The notes below the pieces were generated by a model, which was given only the letters and a program-made list of their open reading frames with translations, was not told the origin of the DNA and did not search any database. Of a DNA stretch of 64,000 bases, positions 8,746-17,995 are shown one piece after another. Source of the stretch: Ilyobacter polytropus DSM 2926. Its GTDB lineage: Bacteria; Fusobacteriota; Fusobacteriia; Fusobacteriales; Fusobacteriaceae. The stretch is taken from positions 310,001 to 374,000 of the forward strand of contig NC_014632.1 in assembly GCF_000165505.1 (NCBI RefSeq). Reading direction: 5' to 3'. Made by a program: the position numbers and the translations under genes. Positions within the stretch are counted from its first letter, which is position 1. Every line of letters begins with the position of its first letter.

Positions 8746-9951
8746 ATGAGAAAAGTATATGTAATAAGTGCAAAAAGAACACCTGTGGGAACCTTTTTAG
8801 GTGGATTAAGCAGCGTCTCTCCAGCTGAACTCGGAGGGGCAGTAATCAGAAATATTGTTGAAGAAACTGGTATTGACCCTAAAAACCTTGACGAAGTTGT
8901 AATTGGAAATGTCCTGCCTGCAGGTCATGGACAAGGGATAGGTAGACAGGCTGCAGTGGCAGGAGGAGTTCCTTATGAAGTTCCGGCTTATTCACTAAAC
9001 ATTATCTGTGGAAGCGGAATGAAGTCTGTAATCTCAGCTTACAGCAACATCAAATCAGGGGAAGCCAATCTTATAATTGCTGGTGGAACTGAGTCTATGT
9101 CTCAGGCAGGTTTTGTACTTCCTGCAGCAGTGAGAGGCGGTCACAAGATGGCTGATATAAAAATGATCGATCACATGATAAAAGATGCACTGACAGATTC
9201 TTTTAATGACTATCATATGGGAATAACAGCTGAAAATATTGTTGAGAAATATGGTCTTACAAGAGAGGCTCAAGATAAATTTTCAATGGAATCTCAAAAG
9301 AGAGCAATTGCAGCGGTGGATTCTGGAAGATTTAAAGACGAGATTGTTCCTGTAGAAGTTAAAAGCAGAAAGGGAAGCGTTGTTGTAGATCAAGATGAAC
9401 ATCCAAATAGAAAAACCACTCCTGAAATTTTGGCAAAATTAAGACCAGCCTTTAAAAAAGACGGTAGTGTAACAGCAGGAAATGCATCAGGCCTAAATGA
9501 TGGAGCAAGTATGCTACTTCTTGCCTCTGAAGAAGCGGTAGAAAAATACAATCTTAAACCCATAGCTGAGATAATATCTACAGGTCAAGGAGGAGTGGAT
9601 CCTTCTATAATGGGAATGGGACCTGTTCCTGCAATAAACAATGCACTTGGTAAATTAGAAATGAAGCTTGAAGATATAGAGCTTTTGGAACTAAATGAAG
9701 CCTTTGCGGCTCAGTCTTTAGGAGTAATGACTGAACTATCAAAGCAACATAATGTAGATCTTAGTTGGTTCTCAGAAAGGACAAATGTCAATGGAGGAGC
9801 CATAGCAATAGGACATCCTGTAGGAGCTTCTGGGAATAGGATAATAACAACACTCATTCATGAGATGATAAAAAGAGACGTAAAAACAGGACTGGCCTCT
9901 CTTTGTATTGGTGGAGGAATGGGAACTGCGGTGATACTCAATAAAATTTAA
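8746..9951 (+). CDS. Acetyl-CoA acetyltransferase (thiolase)
   Basis: Splits acetoacetyl-CoA with CoA into two acetyl-CoA. Full-length thiolase II family protein, 401 residues, with acyl-accepting Cys88 (NIICGSGMKS), His357 (AIGHPVGASG) and Cys387 (SLCIGGGMG). ATG follows AAGGAG. In this operon it completes the oxidative branch of 3-hydroxybutyrate fermentation. A strong hairpin overlaps its stop codon, which may set its mRNA end or dampen the downstream genes. Confidence 0.94.
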   Translation: MRKVYVISAKRTPVGTFLGGLSSVSPAELGGAVIRNIVEETGIDPKNLDEVVIGNVLPAGHGQGIGRQAAVAGGVPYEVPAYSLNIICGSGMKSVISAYSNIKSGEANLIIAGGTESMSQAGFVLPAAVRGGHKMADIKMIDHMIKDALTDSFNDYHMGITAENIVEKYGLTREAQDKFSMESQKRAIAAVDSGRFKDEIVPVEVKSRKGSVVVDQDEHPNRKTTPEILAKLRPAFKKDGSVTAGNASGLNDGASMLLLASEEAVEKYNLKPIAEIISTGQGGVDPSIMGMGPVPAINNALGKLEMKLEDIELLELNEAFAAQSLGVMTELSKQHNVDLSWFSERTNVNGGAIAIGHPVGASGNRIITTLIHEMIKRDVKTGLASLCIGGGMGTAVILNKI

Positions 9952-9981
9952 TTGATGGGGGAAAATACCCCCATCAATTAA
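9948..9981 (+). terminator. 14-bp intercistronic hairpin at the thiolase stop
   Basis: TTAATTGATGGGGG pairs perfectly with CCCCCATCAATTAA around AAAATA. The left arm contains the TAA stop. An A-run, not a T-run, follows on the plus strand, so it is a poor classical terminator; mRNA stabilisation or partial termination is as likely. Confidence 0.6.
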
Positions 9982-10081
9982 AAAACTTTATGTGAAAAAA
10001 ATATGTATCTTGAAAAAAGTCTATTTGAGATTGATGTGTTGAATTATCAAAATATACCATCCATAAAAAAGAGGTGAACTT

Positions 10082-10861
10082 TTGAAGTATAAAAATTTAA
10101 TTATAGAAATTAATAAGAATATTTGTATAATCAAAATTAACAGGCCACAGGCATTGAATGCTTTAAATATAGAAACAATAACTGAAATCCACAATTGCTT
10201 TAAAGAACTTGAGAAAAATGACAACGTTGATATTATAATTATTATGGGTGAAGGAAAGGCCTTTGTTGCAGGGGCGGATATCTCATATATGAAAAACTTA
10301 AACGCAGTTGAAGCTAAGGAGTTCGGGTTATCTGGTATAAATGCATTTAATGCCATTGAAAATAGTAAAAAAATTGTAATAGCTGCATTGAATGGTTTTA
10401 CATTGGGTGGAGGATGTGAGTTAGCTATGGCATGTGACATAAGAATAGCTTCGACTAAAGTTAAAATTGGTCAACCAGAGGTCAGTTTAGGAATTACTCC
10501 TGGATTTGGTGGAACTCAAAGACTTCCAAGACTTGTAGGTGTAGCTAAAGCCAAAGAGTTAATATATACAGGGAATATAATTGACGCACAAGAAGCGGAG
10601 AGTATAGGATTAGTAAATAAGGTAGTAGAGCCTGAGTTTCTCATGGAAGAAGTTCTTGGAATGGCAAATAAAATATTAGAAAATGCAAAATTTGCCGTAA
10701 GATATTCAAAAGAGGCAATAGATAAAGGGTTACAGGTAGATAAAACTACAGGTATGTTTATTGAAAGTAGTTTATTCGGGTTGTGTTTTTCTACAGATGA
10801 TCAGCAAGAGGGGATGTTATCTTTTCTTGAAAAAAGAAAGGCAGTCTTTAAAGATAAGTAA
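10082..10861 (+). CDS. Enoyl-CoA hydratase (crotonase)
   Basis: Crotonase-fold hydratase of 259 residues that interconverts crotonyl-CoA and (S)-3-hydroxybutyryl-CoA. The oxyanion hole segment is AFVAGADI (60-67), and both catalytic glutamates are present: Glu113 (GGGCELAMACD) and Glu133 (GQPEVSLGITPG). It starts with TTG; GAGGTG five bases upstream decides this. With the PhaJ-type hydratase next door the cell has both S- and R-specific hydratases, which could together interconvert 3-hydroxybutyryl-CoA isomers through crotonyl-CoA. Confidence 0.92.
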   Translation: MKYKNLIIEINKNICIIKINRPQALNALNIETITEIHNCFKELEKNDNVDIIIIMGEGKAFVAGADISYMKNLNAVEAKEFGLSGINAFNAIENSKKIVIAALNGFTLGGGCELAMACDIRIASTKVKIGQPEVSLGITPGFGGTQRLPRLVGVAKAKELIYTGNIIDAQEAESIGLVNKVVEPEFLMEEVLGMANKILENAKFAVRYSKEAIDKGLQVDKTTGMFIESSLFGLCFSTDDQQEGMLSFLEKRKAVFKDK

Positions 10862-10928
10862 AGCTTTAAAAATAATATGAAATTTTTAAACTAATTAATA
10901 AAGAGTGCAGTGTAAAAGGAGATCAACT

Positions 10929-11333
10929 ATGAAATATTCAGAATTAAAGCTTGGAATGAAAAGCAGCATAACTAAAACTATAACTGAGACAGATGTAATA
11001 CTCTATTCAGGAGTGAGCTTAGATACAAATCCTGCACATCTAAATGAGGAATACGCTAAGACAACAATGTTTAAAAAAAGAATTGCACATGGAATGCTAA
11101 CTGCCGGTCTCATATCAGCAGTGCTTGGGACAAGACTTCCTGGAGAAGGAAGTATTTACATGGGACAGGAATTAAAGTTTAAGGCACCGGTATATATGGG
11201 AGATACAATTACTGCTGAAGTTGAAATTATAGAGCTTATCGATGAAAAAAATCAAATAATACTAAAAACTGTATGTACTAATCAAGATGGAAAAGTAGTA
11301 ATAGACGGAACAGCCAGAATAATGAAAAAATAA
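10929..11333 (+). CDS. phaJ: (R)-specific enoyl-CoA hydratase, MaoC/PhaJ type
   Basis: Small hot-dog-fold hydratase, 134 residues, the usual PhaJ length. The hydratase motif DTNPAHLNEEYA gives Asp32 and His37, matching the Asp/His pair of PhaJ, and HGMLTAGL follows. It should convert (R)-3-hydroxybutyryl-CoA to crotonyl-CoA, opening the reductive branch to butyrate. The ATG at 10929 follows AGGAGAT; an in-frame start at 10905 has no good ribosome site. Confidence 0.88.
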   Translation: MKYSELKLGMKSSITKTITETDVILYSGVSLDTNPAHLNEEYAKTTMFKKRIAHGMLTAGLISAVLGTRLPGEGSIYMGQELKFKAPVYMGDTITAEVEIIELIDEKNQIILKTVCTNQDGKVVIDGTARIMKK

Positions 11334-11377
11334 TATATTTCAATTAAAAAACAACTTGATTATGAGGAGTGAAAAAT

Positions 11378-12523
11378 ATGAATTTCGAGTTACCTAAGAC
11401 GCATGTGCTTTTTAGACAAATGATCAGAGAATTTGTTGAAAACGAAGTAAAGCCAATAGCTGCTGAGATAGATGAAGAAGAGAGATTTCCAATTGAAACT
11501 GTAAAAAAAATGAATGAGATAGGACTTATGGGAATACCTGTACCAAAAGAATATGGAGGTGCCGGTGGAGATAACCTTATGTATGCAATGGCAGTAGAGG
11601 AACTTTCAAAAGCTTGTGCAACTACTGGAGTAATAGTGTCGGCTCATACTTCCCTTGGTATGGCTCCAATTTTAGAGTTTGGAACAGATGCTCAAAAGAA
11701 AAAATATTTACCTAAGATGACAACAGGAGAATGGTTAGGAGCCTTTGGTCTTACTGAACCAAATGCAGGAACTGATGCAGCAGGTCAACAGACAACAGCT
11801 CATTTTGATGAAAAAACCAATGAGTGGGTATTAAATGGTTCTAAAATATTTATAACAAATGCAGGATATGCCCATGTATATATAATATTTGCCATGACAG
11901 ATAAATCAAAAGGTTTAAAAGGAATAACAGCATTTATTTTAGAGGCAGATACCCCAGGATTTAGCGTAGGTAAAAAAGAGAAAAAACTGGGAATAAAAGG
12001 TTCTGCAACTTGTGAATTAATTATGGAAGATTGCAGAATTCCAAAGGAAAACTTATTGGGAGCTATAGGAAAAGGATTTAAAATAGCGATGATGACCCTT
12101 GATGGTGGAAGAATCGGTATTGCATCTCAGGCGCTTGGAATTTCCCAGGGAGCTCTAGATGAAAGTATCAATTACGTAAAAGAAAGAAAACAATTTGGAA
12201 GAAGTATAGCAGCATTCCAAAATACACAATTTCAACTTGCAGATATGCATACAAAAACTGAAGCAGCAAGAATGCTAGTGTATAGTGCAGCATGTAAAAA
12301 ATCAAGCAAAAAGCCATATTCACAAGATGCAGCTATGGCCAAGTTGTTGGCTGCAGAAACAGCTATGGAAGTGACAACTAAAGCTGTACAACTCCACGGA
12401 GGATATGGATATACCAGAGAATATCCTGTAGAAAGAATGATGAGAGATGCAAAAATCACTGAAATATACGAGGGAACATCTGAAGTACAAAAGATGGTAA
12501 TTTCAGCCGGACTTCTTAAATAA
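11378..12523 (+). CDS. bcd: Short-chain (butyryl-CoA) acyl-CoA dehydrogenase
   Basis: Flavoprotein of 381 residues that in this setting should reduce crotonyl-CoA to butyryl-CoA. It has LTEPNAGTDA (FAD/substrate region), QFGRSIAAFQNTQFQLADM, and the C-terminal IYEGTSEVQK with probable catalytic base Glu365 at the short-chain enzyme position. ATG at 11378 follows GAGGAG; a GTG at 11369 overlaps the ribosome site. The next two genes encode its electron carrier EtfBA, the order typical of butyrate-forming anaerobes, where Bcd-EtfAB can couple to ferredoxin reduction. Such bifurcation cannot be read from sequence by eye. Confidence 0.92.
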   Translation: MNFELPKTHVLFRQMIREFVENEVKPIAAEIDEEERFPIETVKKMNEIGLMGIPVPKEYGGAGGDNLMYAMAVEELSKACATTGVIVSAHTSLGMAPILEFGTDAQKKKYLPKMTTGEWLGAFGLTEPNAGTDAAGQQTTAHFDEKTNEWVLNGSKIFITNAGYAHVYIIFAMTDKSKGLKGITAFILEADTPGFSVGKKEKKLGIKGSATCELIMEDCRIPKENLLGAIGKGFKIAMMTLDGGRIGIASQALGISQGALDESINYVKERKQFGRSIAAFQNTQFQLADMHTKTEAARMLVYSAACKKSSKKPYSQDAAMAKLLAAETAMEVTTKAVQLHGGYGYTREYPVERMMRDAKITEIYEGTSEVQKMVISAGLLK

Positions 12524-12569
12524 AATAAATAACAAAATTTTTGAATTATGTTAAAAAAAGGAGATAATG

Positions 12570-13352
12570 ATGAAAATAGTAGTTTGTGTAAAACAGGTGC
12601 CTGATACTACAGAGATCAGATTAGACCCTGTAACTGGAACACTAATAAGAGATGGAGTACCTAGTATTATTAATCCTGATGATAAAGCCGGACTAGAAGA
12701 GGCTTTAAAACTTAAAGATAAATTTGGAGCTCATGTTACTGCAATTACAATGGGACCACCTCAAGCGCAAGAAGCCTTGAGAGAAACTCTGGCAATGGGT
12801 GCAGACAGAGCAATCTTACTTACAGATAGAAAATTTGCAGGAGCAGATACTTTAGCTACTTCTAATGCCCTTGCCGCTGCAATAAAAGAACTTGACTATG
12901 ATATGATCATAGCCGGAAGACAGGCTATAGACGGAGATACTGCTCAGGTTGGTCCACAAATTGCAGAACATCTTGGAATGCCACAGGTATCCTATGTAAA
13001 AGATATAGAGTGTGATGAAGACAAGACCTTAACAATAAAAAGGGCTGTAGAAGATGGATATTATCTTCTTCAAGTTAAAATGCCTTGCCTTGTTACAGTA
13101 TTGACTGAGGCAAATAAGCCTAGATATATGTCTGTAAAAGGTATCGTTGAAGCCTATGACACAGATGTAGAGGTGTGGGATACTACGAATATCACTGTAG
13201 ACCTTGAAAAACTTGGACTAAAAGGTTCTCCTACAAAGGTAAGAAAGTCATTTACAAAAGGAGCCAAACAAGCTGGGAAGGTTTATGAATTAGAATCTAA
13301 AGAGGCAGCAAAGTTGATCGTAGAAAAACTTAAAGAGAGCTTTGTTATCTAA
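12570..13352 (+). CDS. etfB: Electron transfer flavoprotein beta subunit
   Basis: 260-residue EtfB carrying electrons to or from the acyl-CoA dehydrogenase. MKIVVCVKQVPDT starts the domain, AGRQAIDGDTAQVGPQIA gives the nucleotide-binding loop, and the C-terminal arm reaches EtfA. Two ATGs lie 3 bases apart (12567, 12570); the second is better spaced from AGGAG. It is 33 bases upstream of etfA. Confidence 0.94.
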   Translation: MKIVVCVKQVPDTTEIRLDPVTGTLIRDGVPSIINPDDKAGLEEALKLKDKFGAHVTAITMGPPQAQEALRETLAMGADRAILLTDRKFAGADTLATSNALAAAIKELDYDMIIAGRQAIDGDTAQVGPQIAEHLGMPQVSYVKDIECDEDKTLTIKRAVEDGYYLLQVKMPCLVTVLTEANKPRYMSVKGIVEAYDTDVEVWDTTNITVDLEKLGLKGSPTKVRKSFTKGAKQAGKVYELESKEAAKLIVEKLKESFVI

Positions 13353-13385
13353 ATTAAATAAAAATTAAAAAAGGAGAAAAATAAG

Positions 13386-14396
13386 ATGAATTTAGATGAT
13401 TATAGAGGAATCTTAGTATTTGCAGAGCAAAGAGAAGGCGAGATTCAGAATGTAGGACTCGAACTTCTAGGAAAAGCAAAAGAGCTTGCTTCTGAAATAA
13501 ACGAAGAAGTTACGGCGATTCTGCTTGGATATCAAGTGGAACATTTATCTAAAGAGTTGATTTCATATGGAGCTGACAAAGTTGTCGTAGTAGACAAGGA
13601 AGAGCTTAAGTTTTATGATACAGAAGCTTACGCGCAGGCTTTTTCATCAGTTATAAAAGATAAAAAATCTGAAATAGTATTAGTAGGAGCTACAACTATA
13701 GGAAGGGACCTTGGTCCTAGAGTCTCTGCAAGAGTTGTTACTGGACTTACTGCTGACTGTACTAAACTTGAGATTTCAGAAGAGAGAGAACTTCTCATGA
13801 CAAGACCTGCTTTTGGCGGAAATTTAATGGCTACAATAATCTGCCCTGATCATAGACCACAGATGTCAACAGTAAGACCTGGAGTAATGCAAAAATTCTC
13901 AAAAGATGAGGCTAGAACAGGTGAAGTTGAAAAATTTGATGTGGAATTTGATAAATCGAAAATGAAGGTAAAAATAATTGAAATAATAAAAGAAGAAAAA
14001 GAGAAAATAGATATTACAGAAGCCAATGTTCTAATTTCTGGAGGAAGAGGAGTCGGAAGTGCCGATAACTTCAAAAAACTAGAGGGACTTGCAGAAGAGA
14101 TAGGTGGAACTGTCTCTGCATCGAGAGCAATTATAGATTCAGGTTGGATAGATCACGACAGACAGGTTGGACAAACAGGTAAAACAGTAAGACCTGATAT
14201 TTATTTTGCATTAGGAATTTCAGGAGCAATACAACACGTGGCTGGAATGGAAGAATCAGAGTATATAATAGCTATAAATAAGGATAAGGGAGCTCCTATA
14301 TTTAATATTTCAGATTTAGGAATTGTAGGAGATGTGTCAAAAATAGTTCCTATGATCACGGAAGAAATAAAGCTGTTGAAAAGTCAAAAGTCATAA
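13386..14396 (+). CDS. etfA: Electron transfer flavoprotein alpha subunit
   Basis: 336-residue EtfA, last gene of the operon. The C-terminal FAD domain is clear: SGGRGVGSADNF, VGQTGKTVRPDIYFALGISG and IFNISDLGIVGD. No extra ferredoxin domain is fused to it. The EtfAB dimer should exchange electrons with Bcd; the partner at the other end (NADH, ferredoxin/Rnf) is not encoded in the window. Confidence 0.94.
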   Translation: MNLDDYRGILVFAEQREGEIQNVGLELLGKAKELASEINEEVTAILLGYQVEHLSKELISYGADKVVVVDKEELKFYDTEAYAQAFSSVIKDKKSEIVLVGATTIGRDLGPRVSARVVTGLTADCTKLEISEERELLMTRPAFGGNLMATIICPDHRPQMSTVRPGVMQKFSKDEARTGEVEKFDVEFDKSKMKVKIIEIIKEEKEKIDITEANVLISGGRGVGSADNFKKLEGLAEEIGGTVSASRAIIDSGWIDHDRQVGQTGKTVRPDIYFALGISGAIQHVAGMEESEYIIAINKDKGAPIFNISDLGIVGDVSKIVPMITEEIKLLKSQKS

Positions 14397-14406
14397 AAAT
14401 TAATAT

Positions 14407-14456
14407 AATCTCTCGAATCACTAGAATACAAAACTATTGATTTGAGAGATTTTTTA
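14407..14456 (+). terminator. Terminator of the 3-hydroxybutyrate operon
   Basis: AATCTCTCGAATC pairs with GATTTGAGAGATT (one mismatch), followed by T6, 11 bases after the etfA stop. Confidence 0.8.
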
Positions 14457-14522
14457 TTGGAAAAGTTACTATTAATCTGATTTTTATCAAAACTTTAGCT
14501 ATAAACCTAAGACTGGTATAAG

Positions 14523-14559
14523 AATAAGAACTACCGTTTAAAGTGGTAGTTCTTATTTT
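14523..14559. terminator. Bidirectional terminator between etfA and the kinase
   Basis: Perfect 13-bp stem AATAAGAACTACC / GGTAGTTCTTATT with a 9-base loop; probably ends the minus-strand kinase transcript. Confidence 0.75.
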
Positions 14560-14634
14560 GTATAGTTCTCAATAAAAGAGAAGAGCTATTAAAAACATCA
14601 CCATGGGGTTTTTAAGGTGTACAGATAGACTGGA

Positions 14635-16863
14635 CTATGTATCCTTATTATCCATTATTTTTCTTATACTTCTGCTTACCTGAGCTGCAGAAACCGGTTT
14701 TATAAGATAATCATCTAGCGTTTTATCTTTCATATATTCTTCTAATGGTTCGTCAGAGTATGCTGTTATTAAAATTGTTTTTACACTTGACTGATTTCTT
14801 TTTATTTTTTTTGCAATCTGTATACCTGATATTTCGGGCATTGTAAGGTCAGTGACAATAATATCAAAATGATCTTTTATATAGTTGAATTTCCTTAAAA
14901 TCTCATCACATTCAACTATAGAGCTAACACTGTATCCTAATTCGTTCAGACCCCTTTTCAACATCTCAGCAATATTCTTGTCATCGTCTATTATTAAGAC
15001 TCTTTCTTTTCCTTTTATATCGGAAGATTGAGGTTCTATACTGTCGAGAGTTTCATTTTTTTTTGCCTTTGGAATGTATACTTCAAATCGACTTCCAATA
15101 TTTTTTTTACTAGATAACTTTATCATACCGCCATGTTTTGTAACTATTCCCTGAACAATGGAAAGACCCAAGCCACTGCTTTTATCAGATAATTTTTTTG
15201 TGAAAAAGGGGTCGAATATCTTGTCGACGATATCCTCCTCTATACCACATCCATTATCTTCAAAGGATATTTTGACATACTCCCTTCCAGAGTGAATGTT
15301 TTCGTCTTGTCCTTCCTTCTCCAGGTATTTAGAAATATTTAGACTTATTTTTAATATCCCCTGCTGTTTATTTTTCATTGCATTACAAGCATTTGTGCAT
15401 AGATTTAATATAACTTGGTGTATCTGCGTTTCATTGGCATAGATATTACCGCAATTTTCTTTTATCTCTTTTATAATTGTCATATTAGAGGGTAATACAA
15501 ATTCAGAGAATTTTAATGCATCTTCTAATACTTTATTTACCGAAATTATGTCATACTTTATTTTTATGTTCTTGTCTCCACTGAACATCCTGATTTGGTC
15601 TATTATTTCCTGAGCCCTTTTAGAAGAATTATATATAGCTTCGGCGTCTTCGTAGTTATCTAGGTCGGGGTCTAAGTTTCTGAGAAGCATCTCAGAATGC
15701 CCCATTATAGGTGTCAGGACATTGTTAAATTCGTGAGCGATTCCCCCGGTCAGAGTTCCTATTGTTTCAAGTTTTCTCCTGTGGTGGAGTTCAGCATCCT
15801 TTTTTCTGAGTTCTTCTGAGGATTTGTTGATCTCTCTAAGATAATTTGTTTCCATCTCATAGGCTTCTTTGTTTTTTATCATTCTTACAATCCAAAATAC
15901 GATACAGGAAGATATTACGATTATAATTATAGATATGAAAATACTGCCATAAAGATAGTCTTTTATAGGTTCGGTAATTTCGTCATAGGAGGAAACCACT
16001 GAAACTATCCAGAAATCACTTGAAAAATCAATTCTGGAAAAAACATTTATTTTTTTTGTAAGTACCAGAGTATCTTGAGGCCACCAATAGGAGTGATAGA
16101 TATGAAAACCATCGTTTTGACTCAATTGCTTTTTAAACAAACTAGCAATTCCGCTATAATCTAGATTGGGATATTTTTTCTTTCTTGATGTTATAACAAA
16201 ATCTCCAACCTGACCTTTTGAAGGATGCATCAGGATTTTTCCGGTGCTGTCCTTTACCACAGCATAACCGAATTCCCCTATTTTTACAGGTTTTAATAAA
16301 AGTTCATTCATATTTTCAAGTTTTATTTTACCAAATATTATTCCCACAAGTTTACTTTTAATTATAACGGGCTCTACAATATTTATGGAAAGAGTGTCGT
16401 ACCTGTCATGATAAGGAAAACCGATATAGGAATCTTTTCTTGCTTTGACATAAGATATTTCGTCATAAAAATCGTCACCTGTAACTATAAAATCTCCCTT
16501 GGGGTAGCTTAAGAAAAATCTATTTTTAGTTTCCATATAATTTAGATTTGCCATTTCTTCGTCTTGATTTAAATAAAATGTTTCCATGGCTTTTAATATA
16601 TAATCCCGATGATTTTCCTCTGGAGAAGACTCCATGTGATGAGCTAAATCGTCGGATAAAATTTTGAGTGCTTTTTCTTTTTCTCCGATATATAAGTTTA
16701 GACTTCTTCCTATTGACTTTGATATGGTCATAAGGTGTTTTATTTGTTGAGTCATTACTATGTCTTGATATTTTATATAACTTCTGTAGCTAATTCTACT
16801 TACAATTAAAGCTATGAAAATAATTGCTATTATCGACAGAAATTTTAATTTGTTTTTTTTCAA
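14635..16863 (-). CDS. Hybrid sensor histidine kinase with dCache sensor
   Basis: 742-residue membrane kinase, full-length paralogue of the one at 3-1799. Order: membrane helix 8-24, extracytoplasmic dCache domain about 30-300, second helix about 306-326, short coiled segment, H-box with His377 (TGGIAHEFNN), HATPase with DNGCGI and SGLGLSIV, receiver with Asp672 (VTDLTMPE) and Lys722. Nothing follows the receiver. It is divergent from an OmpR-type regulator at 17011 and next to tctCBA set 1, so it probably senses the acid taken up by that transporter. Whether its receiver or the separate regulator gets the phosphate is unknown. Confidence 0.94.
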   Translation of the reverse strand: MKKNKLKFLSIIAIIFIALIVSRISYRSYIKYQDIVMTQQIKHLMTISKSIGRSLNLYIGEKEKALKILSDDLAHHMESSPEENHRDYILKAMETFYLNQDEEMANLNYMETKNRFFLSYPKGDFIVTGDDFYDEISYVKARKDSYIGFPYHDRYDTLSINIVEPVIIKSKLVGIIFGKIKLENMNELLLKPVKIGEFGYAVVKDSTGKILMHPSKGQVGDFVITSRKKKYPNLDYSGIASLFKKQLSQNDGFHIYHSYWWPQDTLVLTKKINVFSRIDFSSDFWIVSVVSSYDEITEPIKDYLYGSIFISIIIIVISSCIVFWIVRMIKNKEAYEMETNYLREINKSSEELRKKDAELHHRRKLETIGTLTGGIAHEFNNVLTPIMGHSEMLLRNLDPDLDNYEDAEAIYNSSKRAQEIIDQIRMFSGDKNIKIKYDIISVNKVLEDALKFSEFVLPSNMTIIKEIKENCGNIYANETQIHQVILNLCTNACNAMKNKQQGILKISLNISKYLEKEGQDENIHSGREYVKISFEDNGCGIEEDIVDKIFDPFFTKKLSDKSSGLGLSIVQGIVTKHGGMIKLSSKKNIGSRFEVYIPKAKKNETLDSIEPQSSDIKGKERVLIIDDDKNIAEMLKRGLNELGYSVSSIVECDEILRKFNYIKDHFDIIVTDLTMPEISGIQIAKKIKRNQSSVKTILITAYSDEPLEEYMKDKTLDDYLIKPVSAAQVSRSIRKIMDNKDT

Positions 16864-17010
16864 AAGCTTCTCCTTTTAATTAAAGTGGATATGTAATATA
16901 ATATAGTTAGCTTATAAATAATATAATAAAAAAATGTATATATATATATTATCATATTTCTTTAATCACTTTAAATTAAAAAAATTATAAATAAAAGGAG
17001 GGCTTTTGAA

Positions 17011-17712
17011 TTGAACGGTTACAAGGTTTTATTAGTAGATGATGATGCAGCTATATGTAAAGTTATAAAAAGAGCTCTGAAGCTTGAAAATATAGAAATA
17101 ATATATGCTTCTAACGGAGAAGAAGCATATTCTCTGGTGAGGACTCAGATTTTTGATCTTGTAATATTAGATGTTAGTTTAGGGGACACTGACGGATTCC
17201 AGGTGCTAAAAAAAATACGGACAGAAGGAAATGATGTCCCGATTATTTTCCTCAGTGGAAATCAACATGAAAATGATAAAATTCTTGCTTTGGGAATGGG
17301 TGCTGATGACTATATAACAAAACCCTTTAGTATCTTTTTACTTGTTGCAAAAATTAAAGCTCACTTGCGAAGAGGGGATAAAATAAAAGAACACCAGACT
17401 TCTTTGAAGAAAATTATCCAGGGACCCTTTATTTTAAATACTGAGACTTTTCAGCTTTTTAAAAATGAAAAAGAAGTATTTCTTTCGTCAAAAGAAATAA
17501 TGCTTATGAAATTTTTTATGGAGAATCCCAATATAGTATTTTCAAAGGATCAAATTTATGAGAAGGTATGGAATAATTCTATAGTTGACGACAATACAAT
17601 CATGGTATATATGCGTCATTTGAGAAAAAAACTCGAAGATGATCCCAAAAATCCAAAATTTTTCCAAACTGTCTGGGGAATAGGGTATAAATTTAATAAT
17701 TTTATAAAATAA
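17011..17712 (+). CDS. OmpR/PhoB-type response regulator
   Basis: 233 residues: receiver domain with acidic pocket (VDDD at 9-12), phospho-acceptor Asp54 and Lys104, then a winged-helix DNA-binding domain ending in RHLRKKLEDDPKNPKFFQTV and the GIGYKF wing. TTG start, decided by AGGAGGG eight bases upstream. It is divergent from the hybrid kinase and 283 bases upstream of tctC set 1, so it is the natural candidate to activate that transporter operon. Confidence 0.92.
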   Translation: MNGYKVLLVDDDAAICKVIKRALKLENIEIIYASNGEEAYSLVRTQIFDLVILDVSLGDTDGFQVLKKIRTEGNDVPIIFLSGNQHENDKILALGMGADDYITKPFSIFLLVAKIKAHLRRGDKIKEHQTSLKKIIQGPFILNTETFQLFKNEKEVFLSSKEIMLMKFFMENPNIVFSKDQIYEKVWNNSIVDDNTIMVYMRHLRKKLEDDPKNPKFFQTVWGIGYKFNNFIK

Positions 17713-17740
17713 ATTTATAAAAAAGAATATACTTTTAACA

Positions 17741-17771
17741 AAAAATGGTGTATAGATTACACCATTTTTTT
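17741..17771. terminator. Terminator after the response regulator
   Basis: AAAAATGGTGTA / TACACCATTTTT with a 5-base loop and T-run. Confidence 0.9.
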
Positions 17772-17902
17772 CATTTTAATCATTCAGATTAAGATGAACT
17801 AAAAAAGAACAAATATAACTTTAGTTGAAAATAAAAAACGATATTGAAATAAAAAAACCAATTCCTTAATGGATTTTAAGAAAGAAACCATGAAATATTA
17901 AG

Positions 17903-17919
17903 GAGTTTAAATTAAACTC
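17903..17919. promoter_or_regulatory. 17-base palindrome upstream of tctC set 1
   Basis: GAGTTTAA-A-TTAAACTC, perfect around one central base, about 77 bases before the tctC start. Possible operator for the regulator at 17011, or a small hairpin in the leader. Confidence 0.35.
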
Positions 17920-17995
17920 TCAATATCTACATAACAGATGTAAGTGAAAATTTTTTTTATAATTTAAAGTATTTAAAAAAAGGGAGGGATCAATT

